Source of the DNA: Anabaena catenula FACHB-362
GTDB lineage: Bacteria > Cyanobacteriota > Cyanobacteriia > Cyanobacteriales > Nostocaceae
DNA: 64,000 nt
Direction: 5' to 3'
NCBI RefSeq assembly: GCF_014698735.1
Contig: NZ_JACJTQ010000007.1
Coordinates: 95,932-159,931, forward strand
The notes under the pieces were generated by a model. The model saw only the letters and a list, made by a program, of their open reading frames with translations, did not search any database and was not told where the DNA came from. Position numbers and translations under genes: made by a program. Numbering within the stretch: position 1 is the stretch's first letter; every line of letters begins with the position of its first letter. Positions 46,529 to 55,715 of this stretch are shown here, piece by piece.

Positions 46529-48175
46529 TTACCAAGTTACACGTTCTTGCCATTTTTCTAAAGTTTTAATACTAATTCCTGGAACTTTTTCTACATCTTG
46601 TAAAGATGTAAATTTTTGCTGTTGACGAGCAATAATTATCCTTTCGGCTAATTTCTTACCTACACCTGGGAGAGTTTCTAATTCTTCCTGGGTTGCTGTG
46701 TTAAGATTGATTGTTGCATTTTCTAACTTTTCCAATGATGAAGGAGTTTTGATTTGGGGACATTTTTTGACTTCTGCATCAATTTTAGTTTGAATTCTTG
46801 GCGGTAAACCTGGTTTGATATTTGTGTAAAGTCGATTAAATTCACGTTCATAATGAGCCGCTACTGTAGGATTTTCAATGACTATTAACGTTTCATCATT
46901 ACCATGATTAGCTGCTTCTGACCAATTATGTGAACCTGTAATTACAGTTTGGTTGTCAACGATAGCAAATTTATGATGTAAAAAATCTCCTTTGGGTAAA
47001 ATTGGAACTCCAACTGTAGAAATAGGATTTTTCCAAAGACGGTTATCAATTTCATATTTACAGTTATCACTGACAGCAATTCCCATCATATCTAAAGCTT
47101 CACTATAGAAACGATAGGCAAATTGTGGTTCAATTAAAGCCCGAATTTGTACATTTTGATCATGACGCTTTTCTAAAATATTAGCTAATAGTTGATCTGA
47201 AAATACAAATAATGCCATATCTACAGATTTAGTGGCTGTATCCAAGGTTTTACCAATTAATCCATTGCTAGTATGACTCCAAATTTGAGTTGATGAAGTC
47301 GGAGAAAAATGTACGGTAATTTTATTCTTAGCTAAAGTGATTTGTTTGGGTAAACGCAGGGGCTTTTTCACACCAAATATACTATCTGGTTTTCCTCCTG
47401 CTCCATCACCCCACATCATGTTAAACTCTTCTGTAAATAAAGTTGCTAATTCGGGACTATCAATTTTTAATAAATTGTTGGCGTTTCCTAAACTGCTGGG
47501 ATTTGTAAAATCACCGAAAGTATCGCTTAAAGTGAAATTTGCAGAAGTAACAATCACAAAGCGATTATCTATGATTACAAATTTATGGTGCATTAAACTG
47601 CTACCTTTAGAACCATCAGCAGTATCATCTATCCAGGGTATTTTGGCATTTTGGATAATTGCTAAAGCATCTCGTTGACTAATTTCTTCAGGTGTGATTT
47701 GATCATCTTGGTTGAGATCAACAAATTTACGGAATTCTTGATATCGGTCTTGTTCTCTTTTTGCTAATTTCTGTATTTCTGCTGATGTAAAATTACTCCA
47801 AGGACGAGAATAGTTATTCTCTAAAATTAATCGCACTTTTACCCCAGATTTATGTTTAGCAGCTAGGGCTTGAGCAATTGTTGGTAAACGCAATTCTTGT
47901 ACTGCTATATCTACAGTAGATGTAGCTTGAGAAATAACATCCACAATCTGTGTTTCTAAGTCATCTCCTAAGCGGGTTTGTTGACGGTAAGCTTCCTGAT
48001 ATTCTGAAGATTGGGAATGATTAAAGTAAACTTGAATTAATGGATCTTGGGGTAATGGTGCTAAACGCTGATTTGAAGACTGGACTTTTTGACAACCAAA
48101 AAGAGTGAAGATTAATAAAAAAATATAAGATAAATATCTTTGGTGAGGGAAAATAGACACGGTAATCTGAATCAA
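46529..48175 (-). CDS. Phospholipase D-like lipoprotein with EF-hand and helix-hairpin-helix
   Basis: 548 residues. Lipobox TLFGC (Cys28) after a hydrophobic leader predicts an exported lipid-anchored protein. Two HKD motifs: LMHHKFVIIDNRFVIVTSAN (His196, Lys198, Asp203) and FLHHKFAIVDNQTVITGSHN. Between the first strand and first HKD lies an EF-hand loop DLNQDDQITPEE (residues 153-164). The last 65 residues form a ComEA-type helix-hairpin-helix (NLNTATQEELETLPGVGKKL) that usually binds DNA. The combination suggests a calcium-controlled extracellular nuclease. Ends convergent with the TPR gene. Confidence 0.88.
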   Translation of the reverse strand: MIQITVSIFPHQRYLSYIFLLIFTLFGCQKVQSSNQRLAPLPQDPLIQVYFNHSQSSEYQEAYRQQTRLGDDLETQIVDVISQATSTVDIAVQELRLPTIAQALAAKHKSGVKVRLILENNYSRPWSNFTSAEIQKLAKREQDRYQEFRKFVDLNQDDQITPEEISQRDALAIIQNAKIPWIDDTADGSKGSSLMHHKFVIIDNRFVIVTSANFTLSDTFGDFTNPSSLGNANNLLKIDSPELATLFTEEFNMMWGDGAGGKPDSIFGVKKPLRLPKQITLAKNKITVHFSPTSSTQIWSHTSNGLIGKTLDTATKSVDMALFVFSDQLLANILEKRHDQNVQIRALIEPQFAYRFYSEALDMMGIAVSDNCKYEIDNRLWKNPISTVGVPILPKGDFLHHKFAIVDNQTVITGSHNWSEAANHGNDETLIVIENPTVAAHYEREFNRLYTNIKPGLPPRIQTKIDAEVKKCPQIKTPSSLEKLENATINLNTATQEELETLPGVGKKLAERIIIARQQQKFTSLQDVEKVPGISIKTLEKWQERVTW

Positions 48176-48356
48176 AGTGAATTAAGGGTTAACGTTTTTA
48201 TTATTCCCCAAATGGTGTATGTCGAATTATATAGAAAACCCACTGCGTCAAAATGGAATAGATCCGCATTTAGGACTAACTCAGTAATACGGAGATGGGG
48301 AAATTATTGTTTGATAAATAAATAGGCGAACCGGGTATAACTCAATTATTGATTTT

Positions 48357-49523
48357 ATGCAAATATATCTAGATTACAGTGCAACTACTCCTACTCGTCC
48401 AGAAGCGATCGCAATCATGCAAGCAGTTCTCTCCCAAGAGTGGGGTAATCCTTCCAGTTTACATGAATGGGGCAACCGTTCAGCGTTGGTTCTGGAACAG
48501 GCGAGAATGCAAGTTGCAGGATTAATTAACGCCATTCCTGAATCAATTATCTTTACTTCTGGGGGAACGGAAGCAGACAATTTAGCAATGATGGGGGTAG
48601 CCCGATGTTACACTGTCCCCCAACATATTATTATTTCTAGTGTGGAACATTCTGCCATTTCTGAACCAGCACGAATGTTAGAAAGTTGGGGTTGGGATGT
48701 AACCCGGTTGGGTGTTGATCATCAAGGTAGAGTCAATCCCCTAGATTTAAAAGCAGCTTTGCGTCATAACACGGTTTTAGTCTCCGTGATTTACGGACAA
48801 AGTGAAGTCGGGACGGTACAACCGATTGCTGAATTAGGTAAAATTGCTAAAATACATGGTGCTTTATTTCACACAGACGCAGTCCAAGTTGCCGGACGTT
48901 TACCTATAGATGTGCAGACTTTACCTGTAGATTTACTAAGTCTATCTAGTCATAAACTATATGGTGCTTTGGGTGCAGGGGCGTTGTATGTGCGTCCCGG
49001 TGTGGATTTAATGCCTTTGGTGGGGGGGGGTGGACAAGAAAGAGGACTGCGTTCGGGTACGCAAGCAACACCCGCTATTGCGAGTTTTGGGGTAGCTGCG
49101 GAATTAGCGGCGCAAGAATTGGTGGGGGAAAGGTTAAGATTGATCGAATTGCGCGATCGCTTATTTTCTCTTTTAGCAGATGTTCCCGGTTTAGTTCCTA
49201 CGGGTGATTTAATCCACCGTCTTCCTCATCATCTCAGTTTTTATTTAAAATACGCCGATGGGGAAAAAATCAGCGGTAAAACATTGGTACGTCAGCTAAA
49301 CTTGGCGGGGATTGGTATTAGTGCCGGTGCTGCTTGTCATAGTGGTAAATTAAGCCCTAGTCCGATTTTATTAGCAATGGGTTATTCTGAAAAAGCGGCT
49401 TTGTCAGGAATTCGGTTAACCTTGGGGAAACAGACGACAGCAGCAGATATTGATTGGACAGCGATGGTGTTGAAACAAGTTTTGCAGAGATTGATGCCGG
49501 ATTTATCTTTAGCAAAATATTAA
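48357..49523 (+). CDS. Cysteine desulfurase (NifS/IscS-like)
   Basis: 388 residues. PLP Lys in LSLSSHKLYGALGAGAL, substrate and PLP contacts in FTSGGTEADNLAMMG and HTDAVQVAGR, and catalytic Cys in GISAGAACHSGKLSPSPI. It supplies sulfur for Fe-S clusters and other thio-cofactors. No scaffold gene (nifU, iscU) is adjacent, and no nif genes are seen in the window, so the specific pathway cannot be set. Confidence 0.94.
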   Translation: MQIYLDYSATTPTRPEAIAIMQAVLSQEWGNPSSLHEWGNRSALVLEQARMQVAGLINAIPESIIFTSGGTEADNLAMMGVARCYTVPQHIIISSVEHSAISEPARMLESWGWDVTRLGVDHQGRVNPLDLKAALRHNTVLVSVIYGQSEVGTVQPIAELGKIAKIHGALFHTDAVQVAGRLPIDVQTLPVDLLSLSSHKLYGALGAGALYVRPGVDLMPLVGGGGQERGLRSGTQATPAIASFGVAAELAAQELVGERLRLIELRDRLFSLLADVPGLVPTGDLIHRLPHHLSFYLKYADGEKISGKTLVRQLNLAGIGISAGAACHSGKLSPSPILLAMGYSEKAALSGIRLTLGKQTTAADIDWTAMVLKQVLQRLMPDLSLAKY

Positions 49524-49655
49524 ATCAGGTGTTGTTTCACGCAGAGGCGCAGAGGCACAGAGAGTAAGAGAATTTTATACATGAATTCACCAACCTCTAA
49601 GATCAAGCCCGGTTAAATACTGTTTATATACCTACATATCTTGACACCCCACCCC

Positions 49656-49714
49656 CAACCCCTCCCCGCTTGCGGGGAGGGGAGACAAAGTACAGCTTTG
49701 TCGGGGAGGGGTTG
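49656..49714. repeat. GC-rich palindromic repeat with competing stems
   Basis: CCCCTCCCCGC (49659) pairs with GCGGGGAGGGG (49672), or CAACCCCTCCCC (49656) pairs with GGGGAGGGGTTG (49703); an ACAAAG/CTTTGT hairpin lies between. This is a dispersed type common in Nostocales intergenic DNA. Confidence 0.8.
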
Positions 49715-49801
49715 TTTGAAAAGTATTGGCTGAAAGCTGAACGTCTAGCCGCCAAACTGAGAGAATTGAATATTGATCAAGAGACTTTATCCAATATCTA
49801 A
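49712..49801 (+). pseudogene. 3' remnant of a Uma2-family gene
   Basis: The frame reads FEKYWLKAERLAAKLRELN, then IDQETLSNI and a stop. The segment KAERLAAKLRELxID is the usual tail of Uma2-type (DUF820, restriction-like endonuclease) proteins common in cyanobacteria. No N-terminal part is present, and a GC-rich repeat adjoins it directly, so it is read as a relic cut by repeat insertion or deletion. Confidence 0.5.
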
Positions 49802-49804
49802 ATT

Positions 49805-50539
49805 ATGCCAGAACTACCCAAAACCTTAGAAGATGCGATCGCCCAATCCCGTGAAGCTGTAAAATCTGCTTTAGCTGATGGCATGACTCGCATTCAAGTT
49901 GATTTTCTGTTTCCCGAACTCAAATTTATGCCAGTTGCAGCACAATTTCTGCCTGTGTTGGCTGAATATGAATCCCGTCTCAAAGTCTTTTTTGCTGATG
50001 CGGGTGCAGCTGCTTTAGCCCGTCGAGATTGGCAAGATGTACCATTTAAAATTGAGGATATTGGTACAGGTAGGGCTGCTTCTTTGCAAACCAAAATTCA
50101 GCCAGAAGATGAAATTTTCCTCTTTATCGCCCCAACTTCCGTAGAAGTACCGCAATTAGAAAAGCTATGTGAAGTAATTGGTACGCGCCCCTTCATCATG
50201 TTAAATCCTCGTCTCGAAGATTCGGGTGTCGTCGGTATTGGTTACGCTGCTAGAGAAACCCGTCGCCGTTTCATCAGCACCATTGAATCTTGCTATTACC
50301 TCCGCCCTGTTGATGAAGAAAGCGCCGTTTTTCGTAGCTATCCTGGACAGTGGGAAGTATGGTTAGAAATTGAAGGCGAATATCAAAAAATTGCCGAACT
50401 ACCAAAAAGACCGGCAGGTGATGAGTTAGATATGATTCTCATGAAGGGACAACCGGTAAACTCCACAGATGGAACACCTGCAAAAAAACCCAGTGTGTTT
50501 AAGAGTTTGCAACGGTTTATCAAGGCTTTGAGTAGTTAA
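49805..50539 (+). CDS. DUF1995 protein (LPA3-like)
   Basis: 244 residues. MPELPKTLEDAIAQSREAV, DFLFPELKFMPVAAQFLPVL and RPFIMLNPRLEDSGVVGIG match DUF1995, present in cyanobacteria and plant plastids. Plant relatives affect photosystem II assembly; role in cyanobacteria unproven. The start is 3 bp after the Uma2 relic's stop. Followed by a palindromic repeat. Confidence 0.88.
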   Translation: MPELPKTLEDAIAQSREAVKSALADGMTRIQVDFLFPELKFMPVAAQFLPVLAEYESRLKVFFADAGAAALARRDWQDVPFKIEDIGTGRAASLQTKIQPEDEIFLFIAPTSVEVPQLEKLCEVIGTRPFIMLNPRLEDSGVVGIGYAARETRRRFISTIESCYYLRPVDEESAVFRSYPGQWEVWLEIEGEYQKIAELPKRPAGDELDMILMKGQPVNSTDGTPAKKPSVFKSLQRFIKALSS

Positions 50540-50550
50540 AGGGCGGAAAA

Positions 50551-50580
50551 TGTAGAGATGTTTCTTGAAACGTCTCTACA
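50551..50580. repeat. Palindromic hairpin repeat, copy 3
   Basis: TGTAGAGATGTTT / AAACGTCTCTACA, loop CTTG, one T-G pair. Same family as 85-110. Fragments GCGTAGCCTGCCGGAGGC and ATTACGAATTACG repeats follow up to 50690. Confidence 0.82.
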
Positions 50581-50689
50581 ATATAGCAATCCTAATTACA
50601 AATTACGTTGGCGTAGCCTGCCGGAGGCACTATTACGAATTACGTATCCCTAGCGGGACCGTAGGCACTATTACGAATTACGAATTATT

Positions 50690-53545
50690 CTAATTCCCTT
50701 GTAATGGGGCGTTTAAGGTTTTATCGATGCGATCGCGTGTTTCTAATAGGAAAGCTTTGGTATATTCATCTTCAGAATTCACTCCTCTAAGTTTGCTATT
50801 CAACTGTTGGAGTTTATACCAAGCTAAAGTCCGAGCATCTTCTGGTACGGCTTCTTTCCGCAACACCATAGCCATCAACAAATTCAGATATTCCCGTTGT
50901 AAACCTCGCCGCAAACTAGAAATTTTTAATTTGCCTTTGGGTTGTAAAATTTCCGTCCAAATCCCATTTTGCAAAGTATCGAATAACTCAGGTAAAGTTA
51001 ATGATTGCCCAGCTTTACTTTTCAATTCAATATCCTTGAGACGAGAAAGGCGATTGCCTGAAAGTAAATCCCCTAACACCGCACTCTGAACAAACAACAC
51101 CAAATCATGAATTGGATAATCTAAACGTCCCGTCTTGGGAGTAATACCCCAATGTCGCCACCGTGAAGGTGCTAATTTATTCAGCAATTCTGGGGAAAAA
51201 TTCAGCGCATCCTCAGCAAATACATACTTTTGCAGAGTTGCTAATGCCTGCCTTTGTTGTTCTACTGGAACTGCTACAAACGGCAATTTTCCTTTCCCTT
51301 CACTGGGATGAACTCGATAAAAAGACTGTCCACCAATGTATTTACTCGTATAGAATAACTGCTGTAAATAATTACCTAATACAGTTTCAAAGCGATCGCT
51401 TAAATCACTATAACTTTCTCCAGCCATTGGATAACCCTGATTTAAACGTTGCCACATCAGACGGGAATTATCCAACTGCCATTGAGAATAAACCAGCACA
51501 TTGCCGCTATTATCCCAAGCAGCCGAAGTCGGATCAATATCAGATGTATCCTCATCAGGAGAATAACTCAACTCTGGTTTTGCTGATTGTTCAGCAATTT
51601 TATCTAAAAATGGTTTTTCCCCAATAGGAGTTTTAGCTTCAGAAGGAGAGTAGCCATACTGAATTGCCCAGTCATCATAAGTTCCCACCATACTGGGGAA
51701 ATAATCTCCCTGCTGCGTACCCTGGGGGGCAATATTGGGGGGAATGTAATCCATTACCGATGATGTCAAACCTTTGCTACGGCTAATTTCTAGATTATTC
51801 ATCTCCTCTGGTGGTAAGAGGGTACTACCACGAAAATTGTGCCGCAAACCTAAAGTATGACCAACTTCATGAGCAATAATTAAACGTAAATATTGATGAA
51901 TATAATCTTGCACCTGCTCTTTGGTCGGAGTAATATTTGGCAACAGTGACATCGCCAGCGAACCAAAAGCAAATTGGTTAGCAGCTTCGATTCCGTAGCA
52001 TAAATCATACTCTCCTGCTAGTTTGGATAAATTGCCTAATAATCCTTTAGCCGTTTTATCACCTTTGTTACAAAGCAGACGATTTTGCATCAATGCTGAT
52101 AAGGAAGTACGAGTTTGTGTTTGGTTGGGTAAAACAATTTGACGATAATCCTTTTTTAATACCCGGACAAAACTTGCATCTACGAGAATATCTGCATCTA
52201 AAATTTCTCCAGTCAAAGGATTACTACGAGATGGCCCCATCGCAAAATATCCATCTACAGTATTAATCCAGCGGATTGTATTGTAACGAATATCGGCTGC
52301 GTCCCATGTGGCATTATCTGGCATTTGTCGGACTTCGATTGCATCCTTAAATCCCGCTTTTAAAAAGGCTTGATTCCACATCAATACACCTTCTTTAATT
52401 GCACTGCGGTACTCCAAAGGTACAGCGTTATCAATCCAGAAAACTATCGGCTTTTTGGGTGGAGAAATTTCTGCTTGGGGATCTTGTTTTTCTAAATTCC
52501 AGCGATTAATGTAACGCACAAAAGGATCATTCCGATCATCTGTGGATAAATCTTGATAAGCAGTGAGGAAATAACCCACTCTATCGTCTGCTAACCGGGG
52601 TTGATAATTATTTTTAGGTAATTCGGAAAGGCTGTAATGAACTCGCAGAGTAAAGCCCCGACTATCAGGTAGCACATTAAAATTCTGGTTTTGATTATTG
52701 CTACTTTTACCACTGCTAGAGAAATTGAAAACCGATTCAATTTCTACATTTCCTGGAAAAACTTTAGCATTTCCAAAGTAGTTTTGCTCAGGACTAGCAG
52801 CCAATTCTAAACCCGCAGATAATCCAGCTAAATCTGTCAGCAGCAATTCACCTAAATCAATGAGAATAGTTTTGCGTTCTGGATTAATACTTTTAATTGG
52901 GATAGTATAGAGAATAGAATCACTAAAAGACCGGGCCAGCGATCGCGCTTGGGGGTCTCCTTCACGGGTACGAAAATTAACATTACGGACAACAAATTGT
53001 AAGTTATTATCTACTCGTTGGAAATAAAATAAAAAATCTTGCAATGGCATTCCACTGTAAATACCTCTTTCACCAATACCCGATTCCAAGGTAGCTGTAG
53101 CTAAGAAGTTTTTCTGTAGTTGCTCTGGTTTAATCTCTAAATATATTTTATTTTTCTCTTTTTGACGATAAAGAGTAAACATCCCTTCTAGCTTTTCAGC
53201 ATCTTTCACTACTTCGTTAAATTGCTCTAATTCATCCGGTTTAGAGGGTTTAGTGCTAGGATTAGGCTTTGTTTTGGGCTGATTAGGAGTTTTAGCAATT
53301 TGTAAAAATGGTTGCTGTCTGGCTTTATATGGATCTTGCACTACCCACATAAAAGGTTGTTTGTGTACTTGTTTGTTTTGATCAATCACCCATATTTTTG
53401 ATGTTGGTAATGTGTTCTCAGCCACTTTTACCCCTGCTTCAGTTCCTAGTTTGAGTCGATTGATTTGTAGTGACTTAGCGCCAGCAGTTCCCATTCCTAA
53501 AAACAAAGTGTGTAACAAAACGATATAAAAAGTTAATTTGTTCAT
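50690..53545 (-). CDS. Exported zinc-dependent metalloprotease (metzincin-like, DUF5117-type)
   Basis: 951 residues. Signal peptide MNKLTFYIVLLHTLFLGMG with cleavage after AGA. The zinc motif is IIAHEVGHTLGLRHNFRGS (HExxHxxGxxH) and the Met-turn is SSVMDYIPPN, so it belongs to the metzincins. A large N-terminal beta-rich region (about 110-400) and a helical C-terminal third surround it, the layout of bacterial proteins with DUF5117/DUF4953 domains. Probably periplasmic or secreted; substrate unknown. A Lys/Pro-rich stretch (KTKPNPSTKPSKPDE) follows the signal peptide region. Complete, no frameshift. Confidence 0.9.
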   Translation of the reverse strand: MNKLTFYIVLLHTLFLGMGTAGAKSLQINRLKLGTEAGVKVAENTLPTSKIWVIDQNKQVHKQPFMWVVQDPYKARQQPFLQIAKTPNQPKTKPNPSTKPSKPDELEQFNEVVKDAEKLEGMFTLYRQKEKNKIYLEIKPEQLQKNFLATATLESGIGERGIYSGMPLQDFLFYFQRVDNNLQFVVRNVNFRTREGDPQARSLARSFSDSILYTIPIKSINPERKTILIDLGELLLTDLAGLSAGLELAASPEQNYFGNAKVFPGNVEIESVFNFSSSGKSSNNQNQNFNVLPDSRGFTLRVHYSLSELPKNNYQPRLADDRVGYFLTAYQDLSTDDRNDPFVRYINRWNLEKQDPQAEISPPKKPIVFWIDNAVPLEYRSAIKEGVLMWNQAFLKAGFKDAIEVRQMPDNATWDAADIRYNTIRWINTVDGYFAMGPSRSNPLTGEILDADILVDASFVRVLKKDYRQIVLPNQTQTRTSLSALMQNRLLCNKGDKTAKGLLGNLSKLAGEYDLCYGIEAANQFAFGSLAMSLLPNITPTKEQVQDYIHQYLRLIIAHEVGHTLGLRHNFRGSTLLPPEEMNNLEISRSKGLTSSVMDYIPPNIAPQGTQQGDYFPSMVGTYDDWAIQYGYSPSEAKTPIGEKPFLDKIAEQSAKPELSYSPDEDTSDIDPTSAAWDNSGNVLVYSQWQLDNSRLMWQRLNQGYPMAGESYSDLSDRFETVLGNYLQQLFYTSKYIGGQSFYRVHPSEGKGKLPFVAVPVEQQRQALATLQKYVFAEDALNFSPELLNKLAPSRWRHWGITPKTGRLDYPIHDLVLFVQSAVLGDLLSGNRLSRLKDIELKSKAGQSLTLPELFDTLQNGIWTEILQPKGKLKISSLRRGLQREYLNLLMAMVLRKEAVPEDARTLAWYKLQQLNSKLRGVNSEDEYTKAFLLETRDRIDKTLNAPLQGN

Positions 53546-53615
53546 TCTTTGCCACCCTAATAAGTCAGTATTCCTGGTTAACTTGCTATTGTCCCAAAAT
53601 TAAGGCAGTTTTCAC

Positions 53616-53740
53616 TTATACCATTTCTTTGTGAGCCTGCGCCAAATTTTTTGATCTTTTATTTCTTTCTTCGCGTCCTTCGCGCCTTCGCGGTTCGTTT
53701 CCTATCTAATTTGGCGCATCTTCATAGAGAATTGGTATTA
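53616..53740. repeat. MITE-like inverted repeat element 1
   Basis: Ends TTATACCATTTC...GCGCCAAATT (53616-53648) and AATTTGGCGC...AATTGGTATTA (53708-53740) are imperfect inverted repeats of about 33 bp around a T-rich centre with CGCGTCCTTCGCGCCTTCG. No coding capacity. Confidence 0.7.
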
Positions 53741-53889
53741 GGGACTTCCAATTAAAAAAATCCCCAATTTGTAGGGTGGGTTAGCGCAGCGTAACCCACC
53801 ATTACTATCCCCTAAATTTATGGTGGGTTACGGACTACCTAACCCACCCTACGATTTTTGGGTAATTTATTTTTTGGTGTTCCCTTAGC
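53741..53889. repeat. MITE-like inverted repeat element 2
   Basis: GGGACTTCCAATTAAAA ... GTAGGGTGGGTTAG on the left pairs with CTAACCCACCCTAC ... TTTTTTGGTGTTCCC on the right over about 44 positions with scattered mismatches. The inner part repeats GTAACCCACC / GGTGGGTTAC. It abuts element 1 directly. Confidence 0.75.
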
Positions 53890-54042
53890 CAATAGTTGAA
53901 TTTCCGAATACTGGTTATACATCAGTTTAATATACACTCAAAAATACAACAGAAAATAAATAAAAACCCTAATACTCATATACAATAATATTTAAATAAG
54001 CACCTACTTTAGAAAAATTGCCTAGCCAAAATCCCAATTTTC

Positions 54043-54723
54043 ATGAGCAACGATACTCAACTTAGCCTTTTTAACGAATCAAGCTTTAACCAAAAAGATC
54101 TAATTCCCACAGATTCTAAAATTCCCATTCCTGCCGATACTTATCCCACAATAGACGATTTGGCACAGCATTGTTGTATCTGTCAACGTTGTGAATTGGG
54201 GAAAACTCGCACTCATGCTGTAGTTGGACGTGGCAACTTGCAAGCTACAATCATGATTATTGGGGAAGCACCAGGGCAACAAGAAGATGAAATCGGTTTA
54301 CCATTTGTGGGTAAATCAGGGCAATTACTAGATAAAATTTTGGCATCAGTAGAATTAAATCCAGATAACGACGTATATATTTGTAATATTGTCAAATGCC
54401 GTCCACCAGAAAATCGAGTTCCCACTCCCGATGAAATGGCGGCTTGTAAGCCTTATTTATTAGAACAAATTCGTCTAGTTAATCCGAAAATTATTTTATT
54501 AACAGGTGCAACTGCTGTCAAAGCTGTAACTGGCGATAAGCGGCCAATTACGAAAATTCGCGGACAATGGTTAGAGTGGTCAGGGCGTTTATGTATGCCG
54601 ATTTTCCATCCTTCCTACTTGTTACGTAATCCGGCTAAAGAAAAAGGTAAGCCTAAATGGTTGATGTGGCAGGATATACAGGCAGTGCGGGCGAAGTTTG
54701 ATGAAATTCGGAATCATGGCTGA
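54043..54723 (+). CDS. Uracil-DNA glycosylase, family 4 (Fe-S type)
   Basis: 226 residues. Iron-sulfur cysteines in CCICQRCELG and in NIVKCRPP ... AACKPY; active-site motif GEAPGQQEDEIGLPFVG and the second motif MPIFHPSYLLRNP. Removes uracil from DNA after cytosine deamination. Family 4 enzymes are common in thermophiles and cyanobacteria. The N-terminal 35 residues are a polar extension. The start is an ATG with no strong ribosome site, 150 bp after a MITE-like element. Confidence 0.94.
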   Translation: MSNDTQLSLFNESSFNQKDLIPTDSKIPIPADTYPTIDDLAQHCCICQRCELGKTRTHAVVGRGNLQATIMIIGEAPGQQEDEIGLPFVGKSGQLLDKILASVELNPDNDVYICNIVKCRPPENRVPTPDEMAACKPYLLEQIRLVNPKIILLTGATAVKAVTGDKRPITKIRGQWLEWSGRLCMPIFHPSYLLRNPAKEKGKPKWLMWQDIQAVRAKFDEIRNHG

Positions 54724-54794
54724 TGGAACTGAAGTCTAGACTGAGACTTCTTTTTGCTGGTTAATCTGGTAAACATCACCAAAACAGGGAAACT

Positions 54795-55037
54795 ATGTCA
54801 TTCCTTATGGGTTTAACGGTTGTTGTCTTTTTAGTAAGTTTAGCTGTCATGGGTTTGGTAGTAGCTTATTCCACTAGTAGCAATTCCAGTGGTAGAAAAA
54901 ATTCTGGCTCCGGCGACTATTCTAGCAGCAGCGATGCTTGGTTCGTTGGAGATGGTGGGAGTTATGACAGTGGTAGCAGCAACGATTCCAGTAGTTGCGA
55001 CAGTGGGGGATTTGACAGTGGTGGTAGTTGTGATTAA
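54795..55037 (+). CDS. Small Ser/Gly/Asp-rich membrane-anchored protein
   Basis: 80 residues. One N-terminal helix (LMGLTVVVFLVSLAVMGLVV) and then a low-complexity tail with (S/G/D)n repeats such as SYDSGSSNDSSSCDSGGFDS ending GGSCD. Two Cys near the end. Such tails occur at the ends of exported or envelope proteins such as the TIGR04222-type group; function unknown. AGGG precedes the ATG, and it follows the uracil-DNA glycosylase gene by 71 bp. It may be a genuine gene or a low-complexity frame. Confidence 0.6.
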   Translation: MSFLMGLTVVVFLVSLAVMGLVVAYSTSSNSSGRKNSGSGDYSSSSDAWFVGDGGSYDSGSSNDSSSCDSGGFDSGGSCD

Positions 55038-55121
55038 GCGCCCCAGTTATCTTGATACTGTGAGATGATTTCCTGAACTTGTCACCAATGAATTGAATTT
55101 TGTCCGAGTACTTATTTCCAA

Positions 55122-55715
55122 CTATCGCCTTCGCACAGTTCCGGCTTGACAATCGTGTAACCAAAGTTTAACACCTTGAGCGATCGCACCATTACTACTA
55201 TCTCTTGCTGGTGCAATAGTTGATTGGGCTGGATAAGCAGCAGTTTGAGTCAACATCATGACCACATTCCAACCATTTTTAGTTTTCGTTAAAAACAGTC
55301 TGTGAAATTGTTGTAACTCTATCGCTTTTTTATTTATATACTTTCGTTCCAAGGTAGTAAAGAAAACCTGTTCAACTCCCTCTGATTCATACTTGACGGC
55401 ATTAATACCGGGATTTAAAGGTAAAGATTGAAACTCCGGTTTACCTGCTGCCAAAATATAAGGGAAAATATCCACACTTCGTCCCAGACGACGGGCGCGT
55501 TGGGTGGTACGGTTGGCGTAACTCGGTAAATCACGCAATAGCTGAGTAGTTATTGTTTCTAAACTTTGCTCAGAACAAGAAAAACCGGTTTTTTCATTTT
55601 CTCCCTGCCTGCTATCCTGGGGAGTGAGAGTTTTGGAAAATGCAGGGTAATGAAGGCTATTAGAAATTAAAAGCCAGCAGCTAGAAGTTACAAGCCAGCT
55701 GATTCTTGCTTTCAT
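55122..55715 (-). CDS. Exported hypothetical protein
   Basis: 197 residues. Signal-like N-terminus ([19 protein letters not shown]) with cleavage near AFS. The body ([20 protein letters not shown], then [20 protein letters not shown]) matches no family I can name. It overlaps the end of pyrF by 4 bp (ATGA), so the two are co-transcribed and translationally coupled, though no functional link to pyrimidine synthesis is evident. Confidence 0.75.
   Translation of the reverse strand: MKARISWLVTSSCWLLISNSLHYPAFSKTLTPQDSRQGENEKTGFSCSEQSLETITTQLLRDLPSYANRTTQRARRLGRSVDIFPYILAAGKPEFQSLPLNPGINAVKYESEGVEQVFFTTLERKYINKKAIELQQFHRLFLTKTKNGWNVVMMLTQTAAYPAQSTIAPARDSSNGAIAQGVKLWLHDCQAGTVRRR

Noticed and set aside
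48357..49523. nifS of a nitrogen-fixation cluster
   Set aside because: No nifB, nifU, fdxN or other nif genes are nearby, so a general cysteine desulfurase is the safer call.
51163..51627. 154-residue plus-strand frame inside the metalloprotease gene
   Set aside because: Antisense to a clear long coding sequence; no recognisable domain or ribosome site.
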